A stretch of 64,000 nt of DNA, from positions 63,306,648-63,370,647 of the forward strand of contig OX104115.1 of NCBI GenBank assembly GCA_944474755.1, in the 5' to 3' direction. The position numbers and the translations under genes are program-made. The stretch comes from Limnoperna fortunei (taxonomy: Eukaryota > Mollusca > Bivalvia > Mytilida > Modiolidae). This document shows, one piece after another, positions 1-11,834 of the stretch (its first letter is position 1; each line of letters starts with the position of its first letter). The notes below the pieces were generated by a model. The model was not told the origin of the DNA. It saw only the letters and a list, made by a program, of their open reading frames with translations, and made no database searches.

Positions 1-626
1 TTACTTAAAATCAATGTTCAAGTATTGTGTTGGCAGATTTAGTCGTCTTAAATCAGCCATCAAAGAAATACGGGATTATCTCTGAGCCATATTCAAGCTT
101 CTTTATTATTGAAATTGACAATCAGTATTATCAAAATATTTACGTTGCTACATTTACATTACCTATATAAAGGTAAATATTGCTGCAAACACCATCACAC
201 AAGGCTTCTTAATAATACTTTGTTAATCAAATGTTTTTCCTTCCTACCACCAACAAAAGCAACCAAATATTTGATTAACGTCTTTGTAAAATTGGTTTAA
301 ACTGTGATGGCCTGTACTGAAGTGTGGGATTATTAAGTCCGTCAAATGATTTCTAGAGAACATTGTAGCTTTTATGTTTCCTATTAATATTATTTGTGGT
401 TAAAATAAAAATACAATTAACGAAAACTTAATTTTACAAATGAATTTATTATGATGTACGTGTAATTAAAGAAATAGATACTTTATACATCAACATTTTA
501 AACTTTGTAAAACTCTTCCCAGCTTAACTCCTTGCCAGAAAAAAGATTTGATTACAAAATATAAAACATTTATTAAGATGAACAAGGGCACAGTGGGAGC
601 ATGATAAGGCAACTTCTTTGCCCAAA

Positions 627-680
627 TCACTCTGCATTAGCTCCAACATGAGTCCTGAGATGTTGTTCATTTATCCAGAT
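627..680 (-). CDS. Possible terminal exon with 3' UTR and poly(A) signal
   Basis: On the minus strand an acceptor-like TGTAG at 681-685 is followed by 17 codons ending HLRTHVGANAE and TGA at 627-629. An AATAAA signal follows at 569-574, about 53 nt past the stop. The peptide resembles the end of a zinc-finger or helical tail but is too short to assign. It could be the last exon of the gene whose first coding exon is at 8840-9029; phases (1 and 0) would then need at least one exon between. The polypyrimidine tract is weak. Confidence 0.25.
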   Translation of the reverse strand: MWINEQHLRTHVGANAE

Positions 681-1099
681 CTACATGTAGATAAATCGAG
701 CAAAAACTACTAGTAAATTGCCCAAACACTTTAAGTTTGACATGTTCATATATGTTGTTCTAAAAAGGTAACTTATTGTCACTGTACAGTCTCTGAAAAA
801 AACATGTTGTTTAAGATTATGAATAAGACTTCCCATCTGTTGCAGAATTCAAACTGCATGTTATAGATATTGAATACATGTGATATCTGACAGCATTCTG
901 TTTAGTTCAGAAAGACTGAAGGTTAAAATTCAAAATGGAATGTAAGAATTTTTCACCTTAAATCTATAAAACGAATCAATAAAATCTATTTATTTCAGTT
1001 GTTTCTTGTTTTTTTTTTTTGTTTAGTACTTGTACAGTATTTCTATACAGGCTCATATGAGCATTTATAGAAATATTGTATTAAAAGATTTTTATTCAT

Positions 1100-1235
1100 T
1101 ATCAAACAGAGTTTGAATAGTGTTTATAGCCACTTTCAGCAATTTTTCAGCGACATGCATCCTGTTTTTATTGGTGGAGGAAGCCAGAGTGTTGATACCT
1201 TTTTTTTCTATTTTTAGTAACAGCAGCCCTTGTTG
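1100..1235 (-). mobile_element. SINE 3' fragment
   Basis: Shares TTTATAGCCACTTTCAGC, AATTTTTCAGC and TTTATTGGTGGAGGAAGCC with the SINE tail and body. The head is missing and the remainder is diverged. Confidence 0.45.
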
Positions 1236-2593
1236 CCCATTGATCAACACCTTAGGTAAAAATTTAAAACTAAGGATGATTGTGGCCACACTTGAAAAAA
1301 ATTGGTCCAGTGGTTTCAAAGGAGAAGATTTTTGAAAAAGTTTATAATGGAGGACGGACACCAAGCTTAAGTAAGTATGACCGAGGCTCACATGAACCTT
1401 TGGCCCAGGTGAGCTAAAAATATTTGATACTTATTCATACAATATGGGAAACTCAAAGATGTGATTATGAACTCTTTCATTAAATGAATAGGTACATCAA
1501 TACATCAGATCTTTCAAAACTCTCCTTTATGGAAAACTTATGTGTAATCTGAATGTACTAGAACATTGTAGCTTTGCTAGATTTTTAAACCACAATATGT
1601 TTTTGAGATTTTAAAATGCAAATGTCTGAATGGAAGTCAATTGCACTCATTTTATTCTTTCAAATGCAAATTAATAAACATATAAAAAGACCTGAAATAC
1701 TATTATAAACTTATTTTTATGATTACTGAACCAGAAACATTCACCTTATTATCCCATTAAACTCCGGTAAAATTATAACAACAAAAGGTAATCAGATTAC
1801 ACGGAGAAATATGCACCTCTATTTAATGTCAAAAGAAACATATATACCCAAACCTATCAATAAGCAATATATAAGACTAAATAACCAACAATTATTTTCA
1901 AATTATATATGGTTTTGACAATTATAGTGCAGTTCTTTTTAAAGAATTAATTTACTTCTATTTACCATCTTTCTAAAACTAGTATACTAGTACTGAGACA
2001 TACATGTAATTAAGTGTCAGTATATGTATTCAAGTCTCCAAAAAAAAACCATTTTAGATGCAGATAAGATTGATTGTTGTTTAATGTCCAGAAGAGGGAA
2101 GAAGACATACATGTATAAAGCCTATATACTTACTATTAGTATAAATGATCTTTTATAGTCATGTTTTGTCTGACTTTTAATTCTTTGGTCAGGGGTTTCA
2201 AGTACTTCTCACTACCCTACCCTTTATTAAAACTGGACACCATAATATGGCTAATTGCAAATAAAGCAGTTAACCCCCATTTAAACAAACAAACAAACAA
2301 AAAACATTCCTCCACTTTTTTTACGTTTCAAAGCATATCACTTTGTTGCAGACCGACATGACACTTCTTTTCACAATTTTGTTATATACATATATTACAA
2401 TGCATAAAAAAAATGGAAATTATATACAGAAAATCTTGATATTTCCTTATGGCTTTAAGGGACAAAAGCCAGTTTCCAACAAAATTTGTAATGCCTAAAG
2501 CTAAAGAGAGAAAACTTGTCGATCATTAATTTTTGCTTTAGTTTTACCTGTATCATATCACATACAACCTTGTAACTACATCATAAATTAATA

Positions 2594-2686
2594 TTGGAGT
2601 CTAGCACACCCTGCCTGCAGTGAAAATCGAACCCACAACCTCAGTAGTATATGAACTACCTTAACCACTTGGCCACCAAGGCCCCT
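2594..2686 (-). mobile_element. SINE tRNA-head fragment
   Basis: Carries GGAGTCTAGCACACCCTGCC, the B-box complement ATCGAACCCACAACCTC and the A-box complement CACTTGGCCACCAAGGCCCC, without the SINE tail. Confidence 0.55.
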
Positions 2687-3425
2687 TATTTAACAGACAA
2701 TTACAGGTTATAACTGCAGACTATAGTAGGAGATTTATTTGGCCCCAATCCTTGATATTAGACTACTTTTATGTAATTGGATGAATATTAGGGGGCACTG
2801 TAGTTAATACAAAAGAAAAAAATTCTTTAATTTCCACTTATCCAAACTATGTCTAGTATTTTTTTTTACATTAACCCAATTATATAGGTTCATTGGTCCA
2901 TCCTAATATACATGTATATACTAAAACCAATATCAATTATCAATATCAGACTAAATACTCAATTATTATTTCTAAATTATATTATTTCCCATTTTTTTCC
3001 CTATATTCATTTTCTTCTATTTACAAGGCTATAGTATACATATAGTTGAAATACTACTCATTGGACATTTAAGCACCCATTTGATCAGTTCAGTAATATA
3101 AAACAACAGATAACATACTATAGCTAGTACATGTAGTCACATTGTTTTCCAGTATTATCTTTAAATACTTAATGTTTGAATTTCCTTTTAGTATTCAATA
3201 TCTGAGCAACATTATCCATTTGGTATAATTATATAACCTAACTTGGCATTGCAGCACATGACTGATTGTTGACTTCATAATTATATGTATGACGTTCGAC
3301 TATACATGAATTCTTCCACATATAACAGTGACAACACTAAAAATTGTGAATTGCAAATATTATTTTACGTCTGGTTAAATATTATTTTTTATTTCTTTTC
3401 ATAATATTGAATTTAAAATATAAGA

Positions 3426-3533
3426 ATTGTTTTCAATTGTTGGTTAGATTAATGGATATTGACGACAACTTTGGGTGGGTTTACGCTGTACATAAAATGC
3501 TTCCCAATAATCTAACCAGCAATTGAAAACAAT
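3426..3533. mobile_element. Small MITE with 26-bp inverted ends
   Basis: 3426-3451 and 3508-3533 are reverse complements over 26 bp with one mismatch (ATTGTTTTCAATTG...), separated by 56 bp. It can fold into a long hairpin. No coding capacity. Confidence 0.6.
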
Positions 3534-3892
3534 CCTAAAATATTCTATCGAAGTACATGTACATATAAGGGCTTACTACATGTATAGGCCTCTTCTCGTG
3601 ACACAAAATTCACCCTGAGCCATCAAAACTGATGGAATGCAATATGACCAATATGACACTACAGAGTCTAAATTGTGTCAATTGGCTTTATCTACTAGTA
3701 GATGGGCTAGCAAGAACTAGTGCTAATGTGACGATGCACTTATTATCAGATAATAAGTAAACTGTTAAATGCACATAGACATGTGCAACTAGTCTAGAAC
3801 TACAATTTTGGCCACAATATTTATAATCTCTTAATGCCTAGTGTTTTCTATAATGTATATGCATGAAAAGTACATTACATTACAAGCTAAGT

Positions 3893-4130
3893 TGGGGTCT
3901 CAGTGGCCAAGTGGTCAGCACTTTGATTGTGGGTTTGAGTCTAAATGGGAAAGGGTGCACTTGAATCAAATCTTAATTGACAATGGTGCCAGTTTTCCTA
4001 ACGTTGGCTGGGTACTTTCTCCAGGTGCTCCAGCTATATCCCCAAATAAAAATGGATGCCATGATATACTAGTAGTGGAAAAATTGCTGAAAGTGGCATT
4101 AAACACCATTCAAACAAGCAAACAATACAA
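3893..4130 (+). mobile_element. tRNA-derived SINE, near full length
   Basis: The head GTCTCAGTGGCCAAGTGG carries a tRNA-like A box and TGGGTTTGAGTCT a B box. The body follows (GGTACTTTCTCCAGG, reverse of the usual GGAGTACCCGG) and then the tail AAATTGCTGAAAGTGGCATT and ATTCAAACAAGC. This is the commonest repeat in the window; it resembles tRNA-headed SINE families with a conserved central domain reported in bivalves, an assignment made by eye. Confidence 0.7.
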
Positions 4131-5238
4131 GCTAAGACATATGTACATCTTATGTCAGTGTTCAAACTGTTCCAAAATCTCATTTTAAATATGGTAACGA
4201 AGTATTTCTGAAAACCCTTCCTGCAAAACTAATTCTGGTGTCAAAGTATTCCATTTTATGATAAGTTGTCAATACAGACAGGATTTAAAACATGACACTC
4301 AAGATTTTAATAAAAGACAAGTCTTAAGTAGTAAATATACACAGATTACATAAACTTTAGAAACCATAGATTAACAAAAAGAACCTATGCATTACCTAAC
4401 TGACAAATATTATTTGTTCCTTAAACATACAAATGAATTTATTCCAATATATCCAAAGTATATTGTCAGGAGATTTACGAGTACATGTAAATTAAACATG
4501 TTAACATTACTGGATAGACATTGTAAATTATTAATAATGGGACCAGCATAAGAGGTCACATAGAGGTTTGATCGTCCTACATTAGACATCTTATACTGGC
4601 CTTAACACTACAAATCAATGTGACTTTTACTATTCCAACCATACACAATTAGCAGCCCACAAATATCAATCTGTTAATTTGTACAATTAAATAGTAAGAA
4701 TAAATGCTCATCTAATCTTTTAAGTACTAGTACATGTATAACACAAGTCTTAAACAAAAAAAAGTGTCTCAGCTTATCTGATAAACTACTTGGTACATAA
4801 TGGTAAACATCCCTCTTTTCTAAGTAAACTCAAGTGTGCAATTTCTGGTGCAGCCATATACAATTTTGTTGATGAAGAGATCTGACATACTGTTGTGTAA
4901 AAGTGTACTAAGTTTCATCTTCATAAAAAAGGGCTTTAACACAAAGGTAAACCTTTATGTGGGAGGACAGAAAATCTAAATGTCTTCCAACTTTTGTTGG
5001 GAGGATATAAAAAATATCATTTCCACTTCAAAGTGTGGTCTGGATAGACCAGGTTTATAATGTTTGCTCATCATCTGCCCACTTCCACTGTGGATGCTTA
5101 AAAAAGCAACTTTGTTTGAGCTATTGTATTACATGTATTGTCTACCTGCATCAGATATATTTAACCTACCTACATGTTTTTAGCCACAATAATGTAGCTC
5201 CTTTTTTATCTTTTTTTTTTTTATTTTATCCAAGATAA

Positions 5239-5490
5239 AACATGTGTGGACTGAGCACACTCACAAAGGGATACTCCACTTCGCTTTCAAGTCCAATTAT
5301 CCCCCCTTAATGATATCCCAGGTCAATAAAAATCCTTCATGCACACGATCTACATATAATGTACTTCCTTTATGCTAAGTTTCATTAAATTTCATCAAGC
5401 AGTTTAGGAGGGGTAATTACGCTTACAAGGGATGTGGGCAGATGGACAGACAGACAGGGTGATTCCTATATAACCAACCCCCCCCCCCAA
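5239..5490 (-). repeat. Dispersed repeat R1, reverse copy
   Basis: Reverse-complement relative of 17333-17603: shares the GGACTGAGC/CTCACAAAGGGATA end, the AAGTCCAATTATC core and the GACAGACAGACAGGGTG microsatellite, followed by GATTCCTATATA. Bounded on the right by C and A homopolymers. Confidence 0.6.
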
Positions 5491-5908
5491 AAAAAAAACA
5501 AGTTTAGGGGGGTATAAAAAAGAAAAAGAAAAAATATGTTTCATTATTGTAGCTAAATGTGTACATATAGCTGCATTTACTGGTACACACTGAATCAAAA
5601 TGTCTTAGTTCAAGTCTAAATGTACATTAACATATCTGACCTGCCCCCTGCACTGTGAAATTACAAAACAAAGGCTGCTTTAATACTCTAATAACGGCAC
5701 TAGCAAAGTCAGTTTCATTTCCTTAAAGTATCTTGCTGGTAAACAATCTATGTACATTAATTTTAGCAATGTACATATTAATAACTTTGTCAAATAACCT
5801 TTTCAAAACAGCGTAAAAATTCATGCTTATTTCAACTAATAACTAATAAAATTTACTTCATGCAAAACAATAAAAAGTTTATTAATTGCACAAATTTATT
5901 AACATGTT

Positions 5909-6312
5909 TAAGGATGTTCGCTGGTCATGTTAAAAATAACAAGGCATCTAAATTTATATATTTGATAAATAGACCATAGTTAAAGGTAGAAAATAAGCTA
6001 AAAAAATTCATATTTTGCTGAACTCTTTTTCGAGATAATAAGCATCCAAAATTTGGCGGGAAAAAAGCTTTCTCTGACTTTTTCATAGGTTTAGCATTGG
6101 ACATGTTTTAGTGTAAAAACCTATGAAAAAATAACACGAAATTTATAAAACATTGTAAATTAGCTTTAAATAGTATAACCCAATAAACCCTATTCTAAAA
6201 AGAAAATAGGGGGTTGCTGGGCAAAAAAATTATCCCTATTTTAATGGTAAAATCTAGAGGATTCTGAAAATCTGACAGAAATCTCTCAAAAATTGACCAG
6301 CCATCATCCTTA
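5909..6312. mobile_element. MITE with TAAGGATG ends, 0.4 kb
   Basis: The left end TAAGGATGTTCGCTGGTCA is matched at the right end by the complement TAAGGATGATGGCTGGTCA. An internal inverted pair (TTTTTCATAGGTTT and AAACCTATGAAAAA) lies at about 6077-6128. TTA-type bases flank both sides. No transposase. Confidence 0.5.
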
Positions 6313-6485
6313 AGCAAATGTAAACATTCAAATACCATCCTAGTAAGTATATGTTTACATTAGACACATGTAATACATTACAGCTGAGGTTTTGGCTTTT
6401 TTTTACCTGTTCTCATCCTACTACATGTATGTTCACTCAGTATTGTAAAAATAATGTGTGTTACTGTTTATTTGATTTTTTTTAA

Positions 6486-6755
6486 AGTTTGTTTGTTTTA
6501 ATGATATTTAACGCTACTTTCAACAATTTTTCAGCTTTATCATATCAGTTGGTATTGGGGGAGGAAGCCATGAGAGTACCATGAGAAAACTCGGACCTTC
6601 AGTAGGAAAACTGGCAATCCTTGTCAATTAAGACTGGAGTCGAGTGCACCGTGCCCAAAGTAAGAGTAGAACCGAACCCGCAATCTTAGAAGACAACGAC
6701 GTTACGTGATCAATATTTTAAGGAACTATCATAACCACTCAGCCATCTAGGCCCC
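6486..6755 (-). mobile_element. tRNA-derived SINE, full length
   Basis: Reverse orientation: TTTGTTTGTTTTAATG tail, CTACTTTCAACAATTTTTC, GGGGGAGGAAGCC, ACCTTCAGTAGGAAAAC, GACTGGAGTCGAGTGC, then the B-box and A-box complements ending AGGCCCC. Confidence 0.7.
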
Positions 6756-8839
6756 GTTTTTTTTAAATGTATTACATGTAAATTTGCAAGTCTAAAATAA
6801 TTAAGCAAAAGACTACAATATCCACTCCAAAAGTATGGATTCAGGATTGAAGTGCCGCTCCAACTGTGGATAGGTGGAACAAGGAAAATGGGCATGAATA
6901 CTGATTTTACCATGGGTTGGCCCTTTATGTTCCTATTTTACTCTGTGCTAGCACTATTGGTAAAATATTTGGCATAAAGAATGATTCTGTGGAAACATCA
7001 GTATGCCCAATGAATTATCTCTATATGTAAATGCTACATGTATTTAGGATGAATATATATACTAATTTTACCATGGATAAAATTAATATGTACTAACTCA
7101 TTTTACAATACTAGTTGTGGACTCAATGTTTTTTTTTGCATGTCATATTAGAATTGAAAAATTCACATCAGCTGTAGCGTATTAGAAACTGACAAAAGAA
7201 CAGAAAAGGAGATAATGTACATTGCTATACTTAACTCTTTTTAGCTGTAAAATAGGTAAACAGGCTAATGAAAAGATGGAGTCTAAGAAACATCACCTTG
7301 GTGTTTTTTATTTTTTTAAATTCTTGTTGTTACAAGATGAATTAACTATGTTCAAATTATGTTATGGTGATCTTATTTCCATGCACGTGCATGTGCTTAT
7401 TGTGTAAATCATGTTCAAATGTAACAAACTGCACTGTCGGTCTCAATTCTTATAATATTAGATAAATACAAGAATAAAGTTATGATTACTATGTCTATAC
7501 ATGTACATGTCTCAATAAGTGAGAAATGTGATAACTGAACAAGCTAAAGATAAACAAATTATGTAGGCTGGAATTATTAATAAATGTATTTCTAACATGT
7601 CTCAGTAGTGCTGCATACAGTGTTGGCTAAGATAAATTACATCAGCTGCTAACTGTAATACATGTACTAGTATGCATGACTTAGATAATACAAAATCTTC
7701 AACATATAGCTAACAATGTTCTTCCAGTTTGTTCCTATACAGTATGGGCTAGTATATAAAACTTTATTTCTTTATTTATAAACATGGAAAATTTGTTTTG
7801 CAAGGTTAAAACATTTTGAAACATAAACATTTTTGAGTCCATTTCAGGTTAATTTAAACATGTTAAATTATTCTTTAAATTTTATTTAATCTTTATCTTT
7901 CAATAACATACTATATAGAACATCTTGTGAAATAAGAATGCCAGGACTATACTAGTATAGAAATATTTCAATAATAAGCATAAAATAAATATTGCAATTA
8001 CTAGTAGCTGATGAGCTTAAACTGTACATGTTTTTCAAGGCATGACAAACATTATATCTTGCTGTTTTTACATACAATATGGTTTAATTAATTGGACATA
8101 CTAATTATTCAAGACTTAAAGAAACATTATTATACTAGCTAAATGCCACACCCCCATGGAAAAAATTGTGTGCTTGCATTTTATTTTAATATTCCATATT
8201 GTATCATTTTATTACGAAAATCCAAAACACCTGAGATAAGATTAAGCTATGCCAATTTAATGCTTAAAATTTTAATGATTTTTTATTTTTAGAAATTAAA
8301 CTGTGGAGAATTATGTACAGATATTATCTCTGAAAATGATTTGCTAGCAAAATCACTGCATTTTACAGCACTAATAGACAGCAAACTTGCACGAGATTCA
8401 GGGTTTCCAAATTGCCAATGCATGTACATGTATAGTTACACTACTGTAGATATTACCAACCGGCATGACTATATCTAGCACAATGGATAAAGTGCATGGA
8501 AGCCACAGCAAAGTTGCGATAAATCATATTGGTTTGCTCACTTTAAAAATGTTTACCATATAAAACATTTTGTTCAAACACTGACCATTATTCAATTCAA
8601 ATTTAACTGAACAGGTCTCATTAACAAACATTCAACATTTGATAAGTTCACATAAACACATCATTTGCGAGCTAATAACGATTTTGACAAATAATGATGC
8701 TTAGAAGTGTAAACAAAAACCTCATTTAACTGTTTATCATTGACACTTAAGGTAATAAACTTGAGCATTTAAATCTTCCCTACACCCGAAAAGAACATGC
8801 ATGACATGTCCGTTCATGAAATCTGCACCTGTAACTCAC

Positions 8840-9029
8840 CTAAATTTGCTAAACTTTGAGCTCTAAGTTTCTGTCCTTCTATTTCCAACTGTTTAATTTG
8901 GTCCAATAAGTCATTTGCTTTTGATTTTATCATGTTTGATTGTCGGTTTCTTGCAGGACTTGTGGTAATTCCAAACGCTCCTGAAGCGATGACATTTGTG
9001 TGGGTCAGTCCACCACTCGCCATTTCCAT
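8840..9029 (-). CDS. Coding exon of an unidentified coiled-coil protein (start exon)
   Basis: The exon probably starts at ATG 9029 (MEMASGG; a second ATG is two codons on) and ends at 8840 at a perfect donor, TTAG|GTGAGT, giving 63 codons in phase 1. The second half is charged and helical (NDLLDQIKQLEIEGQKLRAQ), typical of a short coiled coil. An acceptor (TTTTATTGAAAG) lies just before 9037, and an upstream donor AAA|GTAAGT near 9141 suggests a noncoding first exon at about 9142-9240, so the promoter should lie near 9.24 kb. The rest of the gene would lie at lower coordinates, in the first 8.8 kb and perhaps beyond. I do not recognise the protein. Splice signals and amino-acid texture support a real gene. 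Confidence 0.6.
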
Positions 9030-9142
9030 CGCTTTAGCTTTCAATAAAATAATAAATTGTTAGGTTGATCAACGAATTCTATTCATGAATGTTGTCTTTC
9101 AAATGTCTTAATTGTATGTATTCACTCTGCAGAACTTACTTT

Positions 9143-9686
9143 CACACGAGTGGCGTCTGTGACAACAAATGGATGAATGTTTTCATATTTCGAGCGCCAA
9201 AGCGGAAATGTGGAAGTGCTCTAAAGGGGAAATAACTATTTATTGCGACACATATGTTTTCTGAATTGTGTCCCTTTCAACGCAATTAACTAGGTTGTTT
9301 TGATTTAAATTATCGGCAAATATAATAAAGAAAGAAGAAAACAAAAACTATTTCGAAAATTTAACATCTTAAGTTCCCAAAACAGTAATTTACTATACTG
9401 TCGCAAGCAATTGTTATGTAGAATATGTGGATACATGTCAAATGGTCCCAACTTGCTTTTAAAATGTTTTGTATTTTTGTTTAAGAAATTATTTTAACAT
9501 TTTGATGTATATTTATGCTTTTGATTTAGAATTTATTCATAAAATGTGTGCTCTTAGTTAACATGTTATGTTAAAGTAATAACATAATTATGTAATATAT
9601 ATGTTAATGGCGCTATTGTTTCCCATTTATAAATCTTTTAAAAAATGTAGTCCATTGTAATAAAAATCTAAAGACAAAACACGTTT
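9143..9686. other. Intergenic/promoter region between two minus-strand genes
   Basis: Holds the probable promoter and noncoding first exon of the coiled-coil gene (about 9142-9240) and AT-rich spacer up to the poly(A) end of the membrane-protein gene. No TATA box is obvious. Confidence 0.35.
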
Positions 9687-9831
9687 ATGTTCTTTATTTA
9701 CATGAGATTTATATAAACATTCTATATTATTATCATACATGTATTTGAAGCACTAATTCCTCTCCTTTCATTCATACATACAAACCGTCCTAAACATGTT
9801 ATTCACTTAATTGTCCCTTACTTTACTGTTA

Positions 9832-9996
9832 TTATTGGTACGTCATTGTTGCTGCCGTCTGTGTCTGAAGTTTCTCTGGGTGTAGCCAGTGCAAAGTAAA
9901 ATTATAACTTTGTGCTGCCAGGACCAATGGAGGTGCATGTAGACTCACAAACAGGCTAACAATTAGCACATATAAAGTCTGTTGTATTGTGAAAAT
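9832..9996 (-). CDS. Terminal exon of the 93-residue membrane protein
   Basis: A clean acceptor (TTTTTTCAG) precedes 9996. The exon reads 54 codons in phase with the GTACTG|GTAAGT donor at 10603, then TAA at 9832-9834. It encodes a strongly hydrophobic segment (TLYVLIVSLFVSL) followed by LVLAAQSYNFTLHW, with a possible N-glycosylation site NFT. The 3' UTR is about 135 nt with AATAAA at 9693-9698. This set of signals makes a real gene end more likely than chance. Confidence 0.45.
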   Translation of the reverse strand: MFTIQQTLYVLIVSLFVSLHAPPLVLAAQSYNFTLHWLHPEKLQTQTAATMTYQ

Positions 9997-9998
9997 CT

Positions 9999-10602
9999 GA
10001 AAAAATCAATAAATTGTTATTAAAAAAAGACAGTTATTGTATGAACACGTGTTTCATGAAATAAAAAAAACCGTCAAATCCCCATATATCTAGTACATAT
10101 AGAACTTAGAGACAAGCAGTGCTGAAATAGTGTTTAATTTTTAGGAAAAAGTAGTGCTTAGCATAATCACTGGAAAAACTTTAAAATACAACTGAATAAA
10201 TAAAAGTAAATGCGTTTCTATTAAATTTGCAAATTCAACGGCAATAAAAATTGAGGTATTCAGGTAATTTAATTGGCCAAATAGACAGTGACACGTGCCA
10301 TTTACAACTTTGTTAATTGAATTATGTATAATGAATTTTTAAGAAAATAAAACAATTTTAACCATTTTTTAAATTAAAAAAAACGTATAATTGCTGACCA
10401 TGTCTTAAGTTATTTTAAATCTAATAAACAATTTACAATAAAAATGCATTAATTTTATACAGTGATGTAAGACATACACAAGACTTATATGTAATTTTCA
10501 ATAAGGTATTATGTCACTTAATCTTATTGTACAACTCTTAAGTTAATAAAAAAAAAATGATTATTGTCGAAGAATGTAAAATATGGAATCTATAAGACTT
10601 AC
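9999..10602 (-). other. Intron of the 93-residue membrane-protein gene
   Basis: Bounded by GTAAGT at 10602 and TTTTTTCAG at 9997. Very AT-rich, with no other feature seen. Confidence 0.4.
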
Positions 10603-10719
10603 CAGTACAAAATCTTCCTTGTGTCCAAGAATTGCAAAATCCACAACACAAAGCTGAACGGTAAAGGCATGGTGTTTCACTCGAATTAGTCTGGTGCAGA
10701 TAACACATTCAGAGGACAT
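10603..10719 (-). CDS. Exon 1 of a 93-residue membrane protein
   Basis: Starts at ATG 10719 (MSSECVICTRL), contains a C-x2-C pair, and ends at codon 39 on a perfect donor, GTACTG|GTAAGT (phase 0). A TATATAAAG box lies about 40 nt upstream of the ATG, inside or next to a LINE ORF1 remnant that is open in the same frame. Joined to 9832-9996 it gives 93 residues. The family is not recognised. The frame could also continue upstream, making the LINE remnant part of the protein. Confidence 0.42.
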
Positions 10720-10739
10720 GATGGGGAAAAGGTGTTTTA

Positions 10740-10968
10740 GAGCTCCTTTATATATCGGAATAAGTACCCGTCGAATTTTAACTACTTCTTGAGGGAAGTG
10801 CTCCTTCACGCCGAAACTAGATCCTTCGAGGTCTTTTGGTGCCTTGAAACGCACGTCTTTTCGATTGGCGAAACGTTTAAATTGAGCAACAATTGGTCGT
10901 ACATTGAGTTCCTCGATTTTTCCTAATATATAAGATTTAACAATCGGGATTTTGCTCTCGATTTTCAA
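10740..10968 (-). pseudogene. LINE-1-type ORF1 protein remnant
   Basis: Open minus-strand frame with the texture of the C-terminal RNA-binding part of L1-type ORF1 proteins: RPIVAQFKRFANRKDVRFKA, then GSSFGVKEHFPQEVVKIRR and VLIPIYKGA. This spacing (FxxxxDR/KD..., FP.EV...R..L.P) is characteristic of that domain. The frame starts at TTG, the N-terminal coiled coil is absent, and no reverse transcriptase follows, so it is a 5'- and 3'-truncated fossil. It lies in frame with and directly upstream of the small membrane-protein exon. Confidence 0.55.
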
Positions 10969-11471
10969 TCAAGTTAATTTATAGCCCCATGAATTTTTAA
11001 TGAAAACGAAAACCTTGTGTTTTCAAAAGATTAAAAAAGTAATAATTTTATGCACAACCTGCTTATGAAACTAAATAAAGCAAAATTATTATAACATAAA
11101 ACTTTTATATTTTGAAATGAATGCACAATACTCAAATATATTTTATGATGTTTGTCATTACTTTCATTTATAGATGTGTATATTAAATTCATAAAATTGA
11201 AAAATATTATAATTTGTTTTGGATTGTGAGCTTCCGAAATATCAATAACGTATTATTTCTTTCTAAACAAAACAAAAAACTTGTTCTAAAATATACTTTT
11301 TAAAAGTGTTGAAACCAATTTTCCAAAAGTGGGACCTAATGGCAAAGACCAATTTGCATGTGGGACCAATTGACCACACACCGAATATGCATTCTTTTAT
11401 GTTGACGTGTAATGATTAAAACCATGTGTGACCGTATTAAAATAATGAAAATGTTATTTTTACAAAGTAGT

Positions 11472-11789
11472 GAGTGGCGGATCCAGGGGAAGGGGGGGGA
11501 GGGCGTAGGGGCGTACGCCCCCCCCTTTTAAAAAAAAGGAAAGGAAAAAAAAAAGAGAACAAGGAGGTTAACAACCGGCGCCAAAGGCAAAAATGTAATC
11601 CCAGCTCGTCCTCGCCATAAATTAATGCATTAACGGTACTAATTCGTTTATTATGATATCTCTGTTGTATATACTGTACCAAATAAAGGTTACTGAACAC
11701 TATAAAACCTTGTTCGTGGCCCTCCTTTTTCCGATATCCTCTTTTTACGCCCCCCCCCCCCTTTTCGAAAATTCTGTATCCGCCCCTGG
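11472..11789. mobile_element. MITE-like element with GGCGGATCCAGGGG-type ends
   Basis: The left end AGTGGCGGATCCAGGGG and the right end (reverse complement CCAGGGGCGGATACAG) are imperfect inverted termini, each next to a G or C run. GTAGT occurs on both outer flanks and may be a target duplication. No transposase is present. Such termini are common in nonautonomous DNA elements of invertebrates; the superfamily is unclear. Confidence 0.45.
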
Positions 11790-11834
11790 TAGTCGATGTC
11801 TACTACAGATTATTATTACATAAGGAAGATATAA

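Larger units (their letters stand above)
685..8839. other. Intron-like region, no supported coding exon
   Basis: AT-rich sequence with SINE pieces, two small MITEs, one dispersed repeat and poly-T runs (for example 1008-1020). No open frame has coding character. It is unusually rich in TACATGTA and ACTAGTA. It probably forms large introns of the minus-strand gene that starts near 9.0 kb. Confidence 0.5.

Noticed and set aside
11437..11700. 87-codon ORF ending in a proline-rich stretch
   Set aside because: The prolines come from the G/C runs at the end of a MITE-like element.
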